Shown here one piece after another: positions 45,899 through 55,052 of a stretch of 64,000 nucleotides of DNA. The notes under the pieces are model-generated. The model was not told the origin of the DNA, ran no database searches, and saw only the letters and a list, made by a program, of their open reading frames with translations. The position numbers and the translations under genes were made by a program. Source of the DNA: Pirellulales bacterium (GTDB lineage: Bacteria > Planctomycetota > Planctomycetia > Pirellulales > JALHPA01); assembly GCA_033762255.1 (NCBI GenBank), contig JANRLT010000021.1:62001-126000 (forward strand), written 5' to 3'. Position 1 is the stretch's first letter, and each line of letters starts with the position of its first letter.

Positions 45899-46405
45899 CT
45901 ATTGGTCGGTAATTTTAAATTCGCGGACGAACGCCTGGTCAAAGTCATAAACATTGTCAAAATCTTCGCGGCGGTCATGGCGCGTTTTGCGCATTTGGCG
46001 AATTGCGATCAGATTGAACACGATCTCGCCAAAATCAGCCGTCTGCCGGAGACCCCAGCTATTCAGCACGCATTTGGCCATTAATCCAAATTGCTCAAGC
46101 GCATAAATGCGAATGGCCTGGCACAGTTCTTGTCCGCTGAGATGCCGTTCGGTTTTGAGCTTGGTCGTCTCGGAAGTATTTTCCGCGGACATGTGTTCGG
46201 CGGGTTCCGCCGCATGGGTCACCCGTTCCGAGGCTGAATATTCTTCCGCCCCCTCCGCTTCGGTTTCTTCCCGGTAATAATCCGTCCCCATGTTCAATTT
46301 GTCATGGGCATAAGAAAGAGCCTCAAACACAAAGGCGTACGCTTCAAAGCGATAGCGCTTGTCTTTTTTGAGCAAGGTGATAAGGGCGTGCCGTGGGTCT
46401 TCCAT
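45899..46405 (-). CDS. Minf_1886 family protein
   Basis: A 168-residue member of the Minf_1886 family, found in Planctomycetes, Verrucomicrobia and related bacteria. It has the family opening DPRHALITLLKKDKRYRFEAYAFVFEALSYA and the C-terminal core HLSGQELCQAIRIYALEQFGLMAKCVLNSWGLRQTADFGEIVFNLI. Between them is a 45-residue acidic insert. Function is unknown. The ATG at 46405 is used; a TTG two codons upstream is possible. It follows the RicT-like gene by 164 bases on the same strand. Confidence 0.88.
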   Translation of the reverse strand: MEDPRHALITLLKKDKRYRFEAYAFVFEALSYAHDKLNMGTDYYREETEAEGAEEYSASERVTHAAEPAEHMSAENTSETTKLKTERHLSGQELCQAIRIYALEQFGLMAKCVLNSWGLRQTADFGEIVFNLIAIRQMRKTRHDRREDFDNVYDFDQAFVREFKITDQ

Positions 46406-46568
46406 AGTCAAATTACCCCAGGGATATTTTTCTAAAAGTATTTTAACATGAAATCACGGATGTTCCACCACTCTCGTGGCGGCGACTTGATCAAATTCGT
46501 TGATTCCCCCGGATGGGGCGGAAAATCAGGGTGATTTAGGATGGCAAACGCTCGACTGTGACCATAGG

Positions 46569-47489
46569 TTAATCCGCGGCAGGATTCCCACCGCGATTTT
46601 TGTCCGTTGGGGGCCTGCGCCGGGAATCCTGTTCCGGGGAATCGCTTTCCGTCGTATTCCGCGAGGCTCCACCGCCTGCGGAGCGCGAAAGCACTGTCAG
46701 AACCTCGGTCGCGGGCAAAAGCACCCGGCGGCGATCTTCCATTTCCACCAGCAACTGTTGGGAAAGGATTTCCTGGGCCAGCACCCGCGCGCGTCCCCGG
46801 CCGGTCACAATATCAGCGCCCACGGGGGGCAAATCCCGCTGCAACTCCTCGTAAGTGTCGTACTCATAGCGCAAGCAGCACTTTAACCGCCCGCAACGGC
46901 CGGAGATTTTGGTCGGGTCCAGCGTCGCCTTTTGCAGTTTAGCCATTTTCATGGAAACCGGGGGCATATCAATCAGATGCGTGTTGCAGCAGACCGGTTT
47001 GCCGCAATCGCCATAATCGGCGAGAAGTTTAGCCTCGTCCCGACTGCCAATCTGCCGCATTTCGATCCGGGTTTGCAGTTCTCCCGCCAATTGCTTGACC
47101 AAATCGCGAAAGTCGATCCGGTTTTCGGACAAATAATAAATCACCACCCGCTCGCCGCCAAACAATTGCTCCACATCCACCAGCTGCATGTCCAGCCCGG
47201 ATTGGGCGATAATCCGCTCCACGATCGCAAACTCGTCCCGCTGCCGGGCTAATATTTTAGATAACTCGAGCGAGTCCGCCGGTGTCATTTCGCGTTGAAT
47301 TTGCCCTTGGCCGGGATTGGTTAGTTGGGCCACGGCCTGGGGCGTGGCCTCGCACAGGACCACACCCGCCTCCAGGCCCCGTTCGGTCCGGGCAATCACC
47401 TGCGTTCCGCGGGATAACATGGTCCCTTCACGGGCACCCATGATCGCGATGGCCCGCATGACGCCGTGCCGGACAATGTATTTGGGCAT
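46569..47489 (-). CDS. PSP1/RicT family protein
   Basis: A 306-residue PSP1 C-terminal domain protein, related to Bacillus YaaT/RicT, which in that organism forms an iron-sulfur Y-complex acting on RNase Y. The core keeps both Cys clusters: GDCGKPVCCNTHL and GRCGRLKCCLRYEYDTYEEL. A long polar C-terminal tail (NTTESDSPEQDSRRRPPTDKNRGG) is typical of planctomycete members. The ATG at 47489 matches the MPKYIVRHGVM family start. It lies next to the Minf_1886 gene. Whether it works in RNA processing here is inference. Confidence 0.9.
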   Translation of the reverse strand: MPKYIVRHGVMRAIAIMGAREGTMLSRGTQVIARTERGLEAGVVLCEATPQAVAQLTNPGQGQIQREMTPADSLELSKILARQRDEFAIVERIIAQSGLDMQLVDVEQLFGGERVVIYYLSENRIDFRDLVKQLAGELQTRIEMRQIGSRDEAKLLADYGDCGKPVCCNTHLIDMPPVSMKMAKLQKATLDPTKISGRCGRLKCCLRYEYDTYEELQRDLPPVGADIVTGRGRARVLAQEILSQQLLVEMEDRRRVLLPATEVLTVLSRSAGGGASRNTTESDSPEQDSRRRPPTDKNRGGNPAAD

Positions 47490-47786
47490 AAGGGCGGCAG
47501 CGGGAATAGAGGCAAAAAAAGTTATGGACGCGCGATTGAGTCGTTATGGTCAAATTATAAAGGTTTTGGCCACGTGCGCAAAGGATAGCGCGGGCCGCTT
47601 GGTGCGACGAAAAAAACCCCGAATATCCATTCCCCCCGCCTATCCCCGCAAGTTAGGATAAAAATAGAGCAGAGACTGCCCAAGCGGCGGTGTGGGAACC
47701 AACGGTTGAGCCGCTGCCAGAGCAGATAAAAGTTCTTTGTGGATTTCTTCAACAAGCTTTGGCAAGCTCGCGGGAACAAGCAGTAT

Positions 47787-50700
47787 ATGTCGGTGACGAT
47801 AGCGGATTTTTGGCATCAACTGGAACAAAGCCGTTTAATCAGCGGCGAGCATTGCCGCCAATTGGCAGAACAATTTGGCGAGTTAAAGGGGGTCGCGCGC
47901 CAGGGAAACGCCACCGTCCTGGCCGAATGGCTGGTCAATCAGCAAGCACTGACCCGCTACCAGGCAAAAATCCTCCTGCGGGGCAAGTCCGGTCCCTTCT
48001 TTTTTGGAGAGTATGTCCTCTTTGAAAAAATCTCCGCCGGTCGTTTAGAAGGTCTTTACCGGGCGTTGCACTTGCAGTCGCGGCATCCGGTCCTGTTGGA
48101 ATTTTTAGAGCCGGGCAATTTTGCCGAACCCCAGCAACGCGCCGCCCTGGCGGAATACACCCAGTTCGCCGCCAACTGGCTGGGACATCCCCATTTGCTG
48201 GATCTGTATCAACTGGCGCGCGCGGAACGGCGGGCATTTGTCGTATATGCCGACTGCGCGGGAGACACCCTTGATCAAGTATTGCAAAAGTCCGGCCCCC
48301 TCCCCTCCGCGGAAGCTTGCCGACTGGTGCGGGGCGCGCTGTTAGGCTTGGCGGTGCAGCATCAACTAGGCCTGGTGCATGGGGCCATTCGACCCGCGAA
48401 TTTGCTCTTGGCACACGGTGGGCTGGTCCCGACTTTGCTCGTCCCTCCCCTGGCCCGGGACACTTGGCCCGACCCCGCAAAGGCGGATCTTAGCGCTTTT
48501 ACGCCGGAGCAATTCACCAACCAAGTCGATTACATGGCCCCCGAACTGGCCCGCCCCGGCCAAACCGCCAATATCCTGACCGATATTTACGCCTGCGGTT
48601 GCTTGCTGTATCACAGCTTGGCCGGTAGGCCCCCCTTTGCTGGCGGCGACTTGGGCACCAAATTTGTACGGCATGCCTCGGAGCCGGTCCAACCCCTGGA
48701 ACCACTGGGCGTGCCGCCGCAACTGGCCCAAGTCGTGGCGTATGCCATGGCCAAGGACCCTGGCTTGCGTTACACGCAGGCTGGCCAGCTTGCCGAGGCA
48801 TTATCCTACTTTGTTGATCCCCGGGCATTGCAGATACCGTTACCCGCGGCCCCCGCCAGTCGAGTAGCATATTTGAGTTGGCTGGGCCAGCAACCTCGCG
48901 TTGATAGCGGCTTTGTGGGTGCGCGGGTGGGAGGATCAGGCAATGATAATTCCAGCGCCGGGGGCGCGCTCGCAACGCTGCCTAACCTTTCGCCCCAGTT
49001 GGACTTTGGCGCCGCCATGGCCGCCGTGACAAATAAGCAATCTCCCCCTGGCGCGCCCGGCGTTCCCTTAGGAGACCCTGCTTCCGCCGGTCCGAGCATC
49101 TTTGAGCAGCAAACGGCACGCCGGGAACAAGCGTTTCGCAAGCAACTGTTTATTGCCGGGGGCATCCTGGGGCTAGTTATAATCACCACGATGATTGTGT
49201 TGTCCCTCAACCGGGATCAACCAACGGATACGCCAACGGAGAAAAATCCTTCCACAATATCCCAACAAAAAACCCAGCCAGAGCCTGCCCCCACCGTTAG
49301 CCCGACCACGCAGTCACCCATGATTGCGACGACCGGTCAAGATCCGCTTTCCGGCGATCCGGGAACCGCCACGCCCCCCGCGACTTCCCCCCCCGTGAAT
49401 ACGACTCCGCCTGTCCAAAATACGTCCGTTATCCCCGGTGAACCGGATCGTCCGCTGGAAATCTCGTCCCCCCCGACCAATGTGGCGGACGATGGAAACT
49501 CACTTTGGGCGTCTCCCACCAATGGAACGCCGCTAAATTTTTCTCAGTTACCCGCGGGAGCGCAACTCTTTTTTTCTTGTCGTCCGGCGTTTTTGTTAAG
49601 GCAAACGCGCGTCGGGCCAAAAATGGTGGCCGCCGCGGGGCCGCTGGTGGCGGCGGGGCTGGAGGAATTGCGTCAAATTACGGCAGTACCGGTGGATGAA
49701 TTGCAGTTAGTGCAGATTGCCTGGGTGGACGGGGGAAATCGCCTGCTGCCGGTCGTCTATGCCCGCGCGGCCGAGTCCATGACCAAAGAGAAATGGCTGG
49801 CGGCCCTGCGTAACCCCGCGGCGGGGATGGAGGGAAGCGAACAAGTTTATCACGGCCCAGCCTGGAGTTATCATTTTCCCTTGGTGGATGGTGGAAAAAA
49901 AATCATTATCGCGCCGGTCGCGCAACTGCGGGAATTATTGACGGCTCCCGCGTTACCCTTGCCAAAGATGGAGCGGTTGTTAAAGACCAGTGACGCCGAG
50001 CGGGGGGTCAATCTATTGTTTGCCCCGAACTTGCTTTTCAGCGAGGGGGCCAGGTTTTTTCCCGGCCAGGAACCTTTACTCAAATTTTTTGCCGACGTTT
50101 TAGGTTATGACACCGAAGCCCTCGGGCTTAGCCTGCATGTGGCGGGGACTGATTTTTTTGTGGAGGCCAAATTTCGCCCCAGCGCGGGTCAATCCGCGGC
50201 TCAAGGGGCGCTACTCTATCGCGAAAAAATTAGAAACTGGCAAAGCGCCGCGACGGCCTTTATCAATACCGTTCTGCCTAAAAATCCGCAGCAATACGCT
50301 TTTGCGCTCCTGATGAAATTTCCCGAGCGCGTCGGCATGTTTAGCCGCTTTACCCGCACGGGGGAAGAAAACGGGCTGATCGTGGTGCGGACTTATCTCA
50401 ATAGCGACGCGGCCGAGCACATGGTTTACGGCAGCGAACTGTCCATGGCGTACGCGGGCCTTTTACCAACGATGACAACCGGGGGAACCTCCTCCGCCAC
50501 TCAACCCGGCACGACCGGCGCGAATGTTCCCGTCGGGAATACCGCCGCGGCCAAGTTGCAAAAAGTGATCACGCTCAACTTTGCCCGCGATACGCTGGAA
50601 AAGTCGATGGAAATGTTGTCGACGGAAATTGGCGTACCGATTGAAATTCTGGGGGCGGATTTGCAGCTTGAGGGGATTACCAAGAATCAATCCTTTGGAC

Positions 50701-50915
50701 TGGATGAAAAAGACAAAACCGCCGAGCAGATTTTGCTGACAATTTTCTTAAAGGCCAATCCCGATGGCAAATTGGTCTATGTGATCAAAACCAAGGAACC
50801 AGGGGGAGTCGAGACAATCTTTATCACCACCCGCGCCGCCGCGGCCAAACGCCAGGAGAAACTTCCCGCCGCATTGGACCAACCGGCTAAGAATTCGGCT
50901 AAAAAAGGGAAGTAG
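47787..50915 (+). CDS. Pseudokinase-TM protein with C-terminal STN-like domain
   Basis: A membrane protein of about 1,042 residues. The N-terminal 330 residues have the protein-kinase fold, but every catalytic motif is altered. The Gly loop reads KISAGRLEGLYRA, the VAIK Lys is Glu (VLLEFLEP), HRDLKPxN is HGAIRPANLL, and DFG is absent (VPPLARD). The structural YMAPE and TDIYACGCLLYHSLAGRPPF parts remain. One membrane segment (LFIAGGILGLVIITTMIVLSL, about residues 450-470), a Pro/Thr-rich linker and an unrecognised 330-residue domain follow. The last 100 residues (VITLNFARDTLEKSMEMLSTEIGVPIEILG) are STN-like. The start could also be a GTG at 47739; ATG 47787 fits better. It probably scaffolds or senses across the inner membrane. 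Confidence 0.82.
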   Translation: MSVTIADFWHQLEQSRLISGEHCRQLAEQFGELKGVARQGNATVLAEWLVNQQALTRYQAKILLRGKSGPFFFGEYVLFEKISAGRLEGLYRALHLQSRHPVLLEFLEPGNFAEPQQRAALAEYTQFAANWLGHPHLLDLYQLARAERRAFVVYADCAGDTLDQVLQKSGPLPSAEACRLVRGALLGLAVQHQLGLVHGAIRPANLLLAHGGLVPTLLVPPLARDTWPDPAKADLSAFTPEQFTNQVDYMAPELARPGQTANILTDIYACGCLLYHSLAGRPPFAGGDLGTKFVRHASEPVQPLEPLGVPPQLAQVVAYAMAKDPGLRYTQAGQLAEALSYFVDPRALQIPLPAAPASRVAYLSWLGQQPRVDSGFVGARVGGSGNDNSSAGGALATLPNLSPQLDFGAAMAAVTNKQSPPGAPGVPLGDPASAGPSIFEQQTARREQAFRKQLFIAGGILGLVIITTMIVLSLNRDQPTDTPTEKNPSTISQQKTQPEPAPTVSPTTQSPMIATTGQDPLSGDPGTATPPATSPPVNTTPPVQNTSVIPGEPDRPLEISSPPTNVADDGNSLWASPTNGTPLNFSQLPAGAQLFFSCRPAFLLRQTRVGPKMVAAAGPLVAAGLEELRQITAVPVDELQLVQIAWVDGGNRLLPVVYARAAESMTKEKWLAALRNPAAGMEGSEQVYHGPAWSYHFPLVDGGKKIIIAPVAQLRELLTAPALPLPKMERLLKTSDAERGVNLLFAPNLLFSEGARFFPGQEPLLKFFADVLGYDTEALGLSLHVAGTDFFVEAKFRPSAGQSAAQGALLYREKIRNWQSAATAFINTVLPKNPQQYAFALLMKFPERVGMFSRFTRTGEENGLIVVRTYLNSDAAEHMVYGSELSMAYAGLLPTMTTGGTSSATQPGTTGANVPVGNTAAAKLQKVITLNFARDTLEKSMEMLSTEIGVPIEILGADLQLEGITKNQSFGLDEKDKTAEQILLTIFLKANPDGKLVYVIKTKEPGGVETIFITTRAAAAKRQEKLPAALDQPAKNSAKKGK

Positions 50916-51094
50916 CCGCTCTCGGTAACATTTGTCGCGATTTATCCTAGGAATTTTCGGCAGAATCCACATTTTTGACAGAATTGGCCAAATCTTGGCC
51001 GCTTGGCCCTGTTTTGTTCGCTATGATAAAGGGACGCCCGCGCAGCCTGGGCCTCCGCGTTTTGTCAAAGCGAGCGAGGCGAAAGGGCGGATCA

Positions 51095-51122
51095 ACCACC
51101 GGGCGTTCGCCTGTGGTTTTTT
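51095..51122 (+). terminator. Intrinsic terminator after the pseudokinase gene
   Basis: The stem ACCAcCGGGC/GCCTGTGGT, with one bulged C and a GTTC loop, is followed by six T. It lies 180 bases after the stop codon. Confidence 0.65.
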
Positions 51123-51216
51123 GCCGTTCCAACCGTGGGCGAGCACCCGACGGTTGAGCCAAAAAACTATGCTTTGACGGGGCATCAGGAACTTTGATTT
51201 TCAATTACCCGCTTAT

Positions 51217-53496
51217 TTGGCTCCATTCGTGCAGCCCTACGCCATCCATTGCCAGACATGCCAAGCCGCGCTCGTGGTTAACAAGCCCGAGGCGATCGGT
51301 CTGATATTGGCATGCCCCCGCTGCAGTAGCATGGTGGAGGTAACGCCCCCGCCGCAACCGCTGGAATCTACCTCACCCGCCGCTTTACAAAGCTCAAAAC
51401 GCCCTCCCTCACCAGCCCCGGCCAGTGTTCCCGCCACGGCAAATGGTTCCCGCGGAACCACCGTCCCAAATCACAACCCTAGCCAGGTGGAACCACCAAA
51501 GGTCGCAGGTCATCAGCCAGTGGGCGCGCTCCCGGCTAGCAATTTGTCCTTGACTGCTGATCCCACGACAACGGCTGCCGGTTCCGGAATGGCTGATGGT
51601 GGGTTGAGCTTCCCCACGCTCTGTCTTGTGGGAGGAGCGGGTATTTTACTGACCGGGGGAATATCCTTTGGTTTGTGGAGTCTCTTACGGGCCGAACCAG
51701 CCACCGTCACATCCAACCCTCCTGCGATAGCCGCACTCGGAAATACCGACAGTCAGAACAATGACAGTAACCTGGATAGTACTGTCGGTTCCACTCCATC
51801 AATTCCTCCTACGTCCACCGAATCCCAGCCGACGCTTTTAACACCGCGGGATAAACAGCCGGTTCCTCCCGCCACAGCGGCAAATCCCGTCCCGTTGCCA
51901 AATGATGACAGTTCAGTGGTAACTGCACCGTCGGCGGAGGCCCCCAACGCAAAGGGGTCCGCTATCGGAAATAATTCCATTATCGCAAAGAATTCCCCGC
52001 CCGCGTCGGCTCTCCAGCCTCCCCCGCCCGATACCCCCATTACAGAAGCCAACGCTCCTGCGACAGGCGCCCCACAATTGCCGGATGCCGCTGCACCCTC
52101 AGGGACAGTCCCCGCGGGGGTACCCATGGCGGAAAAAGACCCACTGGCCACAAAAACCCTCAAGCTGGATCCCGCCCCTCCGGGGGACACCATTGTGGCG
52201 GCCGACGCCCCCCAAATTCCCCGGGCTAATCAGCCCTTGCCCTCGCCGATCCCCCAAAGCGTCCCTCCCGCGGAAGCGGCGAACAACTCGGCCGGCAATC
52301 GCTCGGAAGGGGCCAACCCCGTCGCGGTAAAAAATCCAGCCGAGACCAAACCCGCCACGGTAAGCATCGAGCGGTTCCCCCCGGGAAAGCTTCCTCCGGA
52401 TAGCCTGGATTTACGGCTGAATTTGGTTAATTACGACCAAGTCCCCTTATGGCGGATGGCGCGGGAGATCTCGACTCTGACGGGCGCCCCGGTGCAACTA
52501 AACCCCTTGGTGCTAGAAACGACCGGTTGGCGGTGTCAAACACCAGTGACGGTGCGGCTCGAGTTGTGCACCGCGCGCGAAGCATTGGCGGCGGCGGCCC
52601 TGCAAGCCGGCCTGGAACTGCTCGAGCGTGAAACCTATTGGGAACTCGCTCTTCCCGGCGAAATGAGTCCGCGCGCCCGTTATCAGGTGGATGACCTGGC
52701 CACTCCTGACAATGCCATCGAAGCGGAGATTGCCGCCCCGATTCGGCGTTTGATTGAACCCGCCAGTTGGGGTGTAACCGGAAAGTTGGAGGCGCGGGAT
52801 GGAGCTCTTTTGGTGGACCAATCCGCCGCCGCGCAAGATCAAATCATCGTCTTTTGTGAAAAGCTCCGCCAAGCCCGCGGACTAAAGCTGCGGACAAAAT
52901 ACGACCCGCGCGAATCCCGTTTGCGCCGGTTTGATCCAGCGCGGTTTGCCCTCACGACCCGTCGCGCCGCGGCGGCGCCGTTGTTGGCCAAGCAGGTCAA
53001 GCTGTATGCTCCGCGGGGGGAATCGCTGCAATCCTTGATCAATCAACTTGAACAACAAACCGGCGCGGTAATCCAGTGGGACTGGGGCGCGCTTACCTTG
53101 GCCCAGGCAGCGCCGGGTAGCCGTGTGACCGCGGATTCGCGGCCTGAAAATTTGTCCGAGGCCCTCGCCCGGATGCTTACACCTTTACGGCTTACAGCGA
53201 TTCCCATTGATCACCAGACACTGTGGATCACCTCGGAAGATCCCTCCCGCCAATCCAGACTGCTCGAGTGGTATCAACCCCGCGTGACCGGCGAGCATGA
53301 TCCCGTGGCGGAACTGCTAACCCAGTATCAAACGCTGGCAACTACCGCGGGCCTGCGACAACCCCTGGCGGCGGCGGATTGCCACTGGGATTTGCCTAGC
53401 CAGACGTTGATTGTGCGCGGCACGGCGGCCCAGCACGAAATATGCTATCAACTGTGGGTTGCCTCTTCACCGCCCGCTCCCCAAACCGTCGATTAA
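51217..53496 (+). CDS. Zinc ribbon-TM protein with C-terminal STN-like domains
   Basis: A 759-residue protein. The N-terminus has a small zinc ribbon (CQTC ... CPRC, residues 12-40). After a Pro/Ser-rich linker comes one membrane segment (LCLVGGAGILLTGGISFGLWSLL, about 135-160), then about 230 residues of Pro/Ala/Ser low complexity. The C-terminal 370 residues carry an STN-like unit (LNLVNYDQVPLWRMAREISTLTGAPVQLNPLVLETTGW...VRLELCTAREALAAAAL). A second such unit follows (YAPRGESLQSLINQLEQQTGAVIQWD...AWARMLTPLRLTA type). The start is a TTG at 51217 or a GTG at 51229; neither has a good ribosome site. It follows the pseudokinase gene and ends at a bidirectional terminator. Function unknown; the two share the STN end. 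Confidence 0.78.
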   Translation: MAPFVQPYAIHCQTCQAALVVNKPEAIGLILACPRCSSMVEVTPPPQPLESTSPAALQSSKRPPSPAPASVPATANGSRGTTVPNHNPSQVEPPKVAGHQPVGALPASNLSLTADPTTTAAGSGMADGGLSFPTLCLVGGAGILLTGGISFGLWSLLRAEPATVTSNPPAIAALGNTDSQNNDSNLDSTVGSTPSIPPTSTESQPTLLTPRDKQPVPPATAANPVPLPNDDSSVVTAPSAEAPNAKGSAIGNNSIIAKNSPPASALQPPPPDTPITEANAPATGAPQLPDAAAPSGTVPAGVPMAEKDPLATKTLKLDPAPPGDTIVAADAPQIPRANQPLPSPIPQSVPPAEAANNSAGNRSEGANPVAVKNPAETKPATVSIERFPPGKLPPDSLDLRLNLVNYDQVPLWRMAREISTLTGAPVQLNPLVLETTGWRCQTPVTVRLELCTAREALAAAALQAGLELLERETYWELALPGEMSPRARYQVDDLATPDNAIEAEIAAPIRRLIEPASWGVTGKLEARDGALLVDQSAAAQDQIIVFCEKLRQARGLKLRTKYDPRESRLRRFDPARFALTTRRAAAAPLLAKQVKLYAPRGESLQSLINQLEQQTGAVIQWDWGALTLAQAAPGSRVTADSRPENLSEALARMLTPLRLTAIPIDHQTLWITSEDPSRQSRLLEWYQPRVTGEHDPVAELLTQYQTLATTAGLRQPLAAADCHWDLPSQTLIVRGTAAQHEICYQLWVASSPPAPQTVD

Positions 53497-53570
53497 TCCT
53501 TTCCTCCCGGGCAATCAAAGTAGCGATTCGACCATCGCCTTAGGAATCCATTTTTTACCCTGCCAAAAAG

Positions 53571-53604
53571 ACAAGCCCCCGGAATCTTCCAGGGGCTTGT
53601 TTAT
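53571..53604. terminator. Bidirectional intrinsic terminator between convergent genes
   Basis: A nine-pair stem ACAAGCCCC/GGGGCTTGT is followed by TTATT on the plus strand and by CTTTTTGG on the minus strand, so it can end both the zinc ribbon gene and the TPR-NPF gene. Confidence 0.85.
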
Positions 53605-53639
53605 TGCGCTGCTTATTGCCTGTGGAATAGCAAACAACT

Positions 53640-55052
53640 CTACATATCAAAGGGGTTGGCCTCGGCCGGGGGCGCGGGAGTATTGTCAAATGGATTCGAT
53701 TCCGACGGCGCTGGCGTTGGCGAAACGGGAGGAGTACCTGCATCAAAAGGATTCGCCTCTTCGGATGGAGCGGCCGCGGAATTATCGTCAAATGGATTAG
53801 GTTCGGTGGCGGGAGCGGGAGTGGGTGCCCCGGCAGGAGGAGTCTCCACAACGGGGGCGTCAAAAATATTTTCTTCCACTGTGACTTCTGGCGCGTTGGC
53901 CATGGGCGTGGCCGCCGGGGGATTGGCTGATGGCGGAGGGACTAAAGTAGCAGGATTGGGAATTGCCGCTTGGGCATCCTGCACTGTATTTCCCACGGCC
54001 TTACCCAATACATTTCCCAGCGCCCTCCCAACGCTAGCCAAACGCCCCGGCGCGCGGGATGTATTACTAGCTATACGAGGCTCGGAAGGAATCGCCAACT
54101 GGTTGCTGGCAGGGGGAGTTGCGGGAGCGCTGGCGGAACTATCGAAAGGATTATCGTCGGTCGCTGGTGGTGTGGCGGGTGCCGGGGTGGCGGGAACATC
54201 GGTAGTCGGTGCGGCCGCTTCTGGTTCGCCAAATGGGTTATCAGCGGCGGGGGGCGTGGCGGGAGCGGGTGTCGCCGGAGCCGGGGTGGCGGGAACTTCG
54301 GTAGCGGGAGCCGCGGCTTCTGGTTCGCCAAATGGGTTATCAGCGGCGGGGGGCGTGGCCGGTGCGGGTGTCGCCGGAGCCGGTGTGGCGGGTGCTTCGG
54401 CGGCGGGTGTGCCAAAGGGGTCTTCCGCCATGGGTGTTGTTGTCGCAGGTTCTGCGGCTGGAGAGCCAAATGGATCGCTTGCCATAGGAGTCGCGGGAAC
54501 CACGGCCGCCGGAGCCGCAGCCTGATCCGCCCCCTTCGGGATCGCCACTAACGGAGTTGGTGCAACCGTTGCCGAGCGTTCCTTGGCTAAGGGAGTGTTC
54601 CGTAATACAGCCGCTTCATTGCCACGGGCAACTTCGTACCGTTGGTTGCGCGCTTCTTGTGCTTTTTGATACAACGCCACCCGGGCCGCAGCGCGATATT
54701 TTTCTAATTGCAGCCGGCGCGAACCCTGCACACGTTCCAGGCTGCGGCCCACTTGATAAAAACCAGTGGAATCAAGAGCCTCTAGTTCGGCCCCTTTTTT
54801 AAAGTCGGCAATCGCTTCATTTTCGCTGCCAAGATTCAGCAAACTCAATCCACGAAAATAAAACGCGCGAGGGTCTTCGCTCCCCCCGGTAATCGCGGCG
54901 TTGAGGTCCTCATGCGCGGCCAGATAATTCCCCGCGTTGTAATGATGCACGCCGGTGCCATAATACTGGCCCAATATCGCAAGATCCGCCCCGCACAACG
55001 GAGCGGCAAACAACGACGCACCAAACAACAGCGCGGCTAAATTCCTACGCAT
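53640..55052 (-). CDS. Exported TPR protein with repeated NPF motifs
   Basis: A 470-residue protein. Signal peptide RRNLAALLFGASLFAAPLCG is followed by TPR units (residues 25-125). Two thirds of the chain is a low-complexity Pro/Ala/Thr region containing ten [DN]PF[GD]-like motifs, seven of them NPF, spaced 15-40 residues apart, the last forming the C-terminus (ANPFDM). A 39-residue unit with NPFGEPEAAAP is repeated in tandem. A short ordered stretch (GRLASVGRALGNVLGKAVGNTVQDA) interrupts. GGGAGC lies before the ATG at 55052, excluding earlier starts. No family for the NPF region is recognised. Confidence 0.8.
   Translation of the reverse strand: MRRNLAALLFGASLFAAPLCGADLAILGQYYGTGVHHYNAGNYLAAHEDLNAAITGGSEDPRAFYFRGLSLLNLGSENEAIADFKKGAELEALDSTGFYQVGRSLERVQGSRRLQLEKYRAAARVALYQKAQEARNQRYEVARGNEAAVLRNTPLAKERSATVAPTPLVAIPKGADQAAAPAAVVPATPMASDPFGSPAAEPATTTPMAEDPFGTPAAEAPATPAPATPAPATPPAADNPFGEPEAAAPATEVPATPAPATPAPATPPAADNPFGEPEAAAPTTDVPATPAPATPPATDDNPFDSSASAPATPPASNQLAIPSEPRIASNTSRAPGRLASVGRALGNVLGKAVGNTVQDAQAAIPNPATLVPPPSANPPAATPMANAPEVTVEENIFDAPVVETPPAGAPTPAPATEPNPFDDNSAAAPSEEANPFDAGTPPVSPTPAPSESNPFDNTPAPPAEANPFDM

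Noticed and set aside
53656-54525. Plus-strand Gly/Ala/Ser-rich frame of 289 codons
   Set aside because: It is the reverse frame of the Pro/Ala-rich NPF-repeat gene; low complexity keeps it free of stops.
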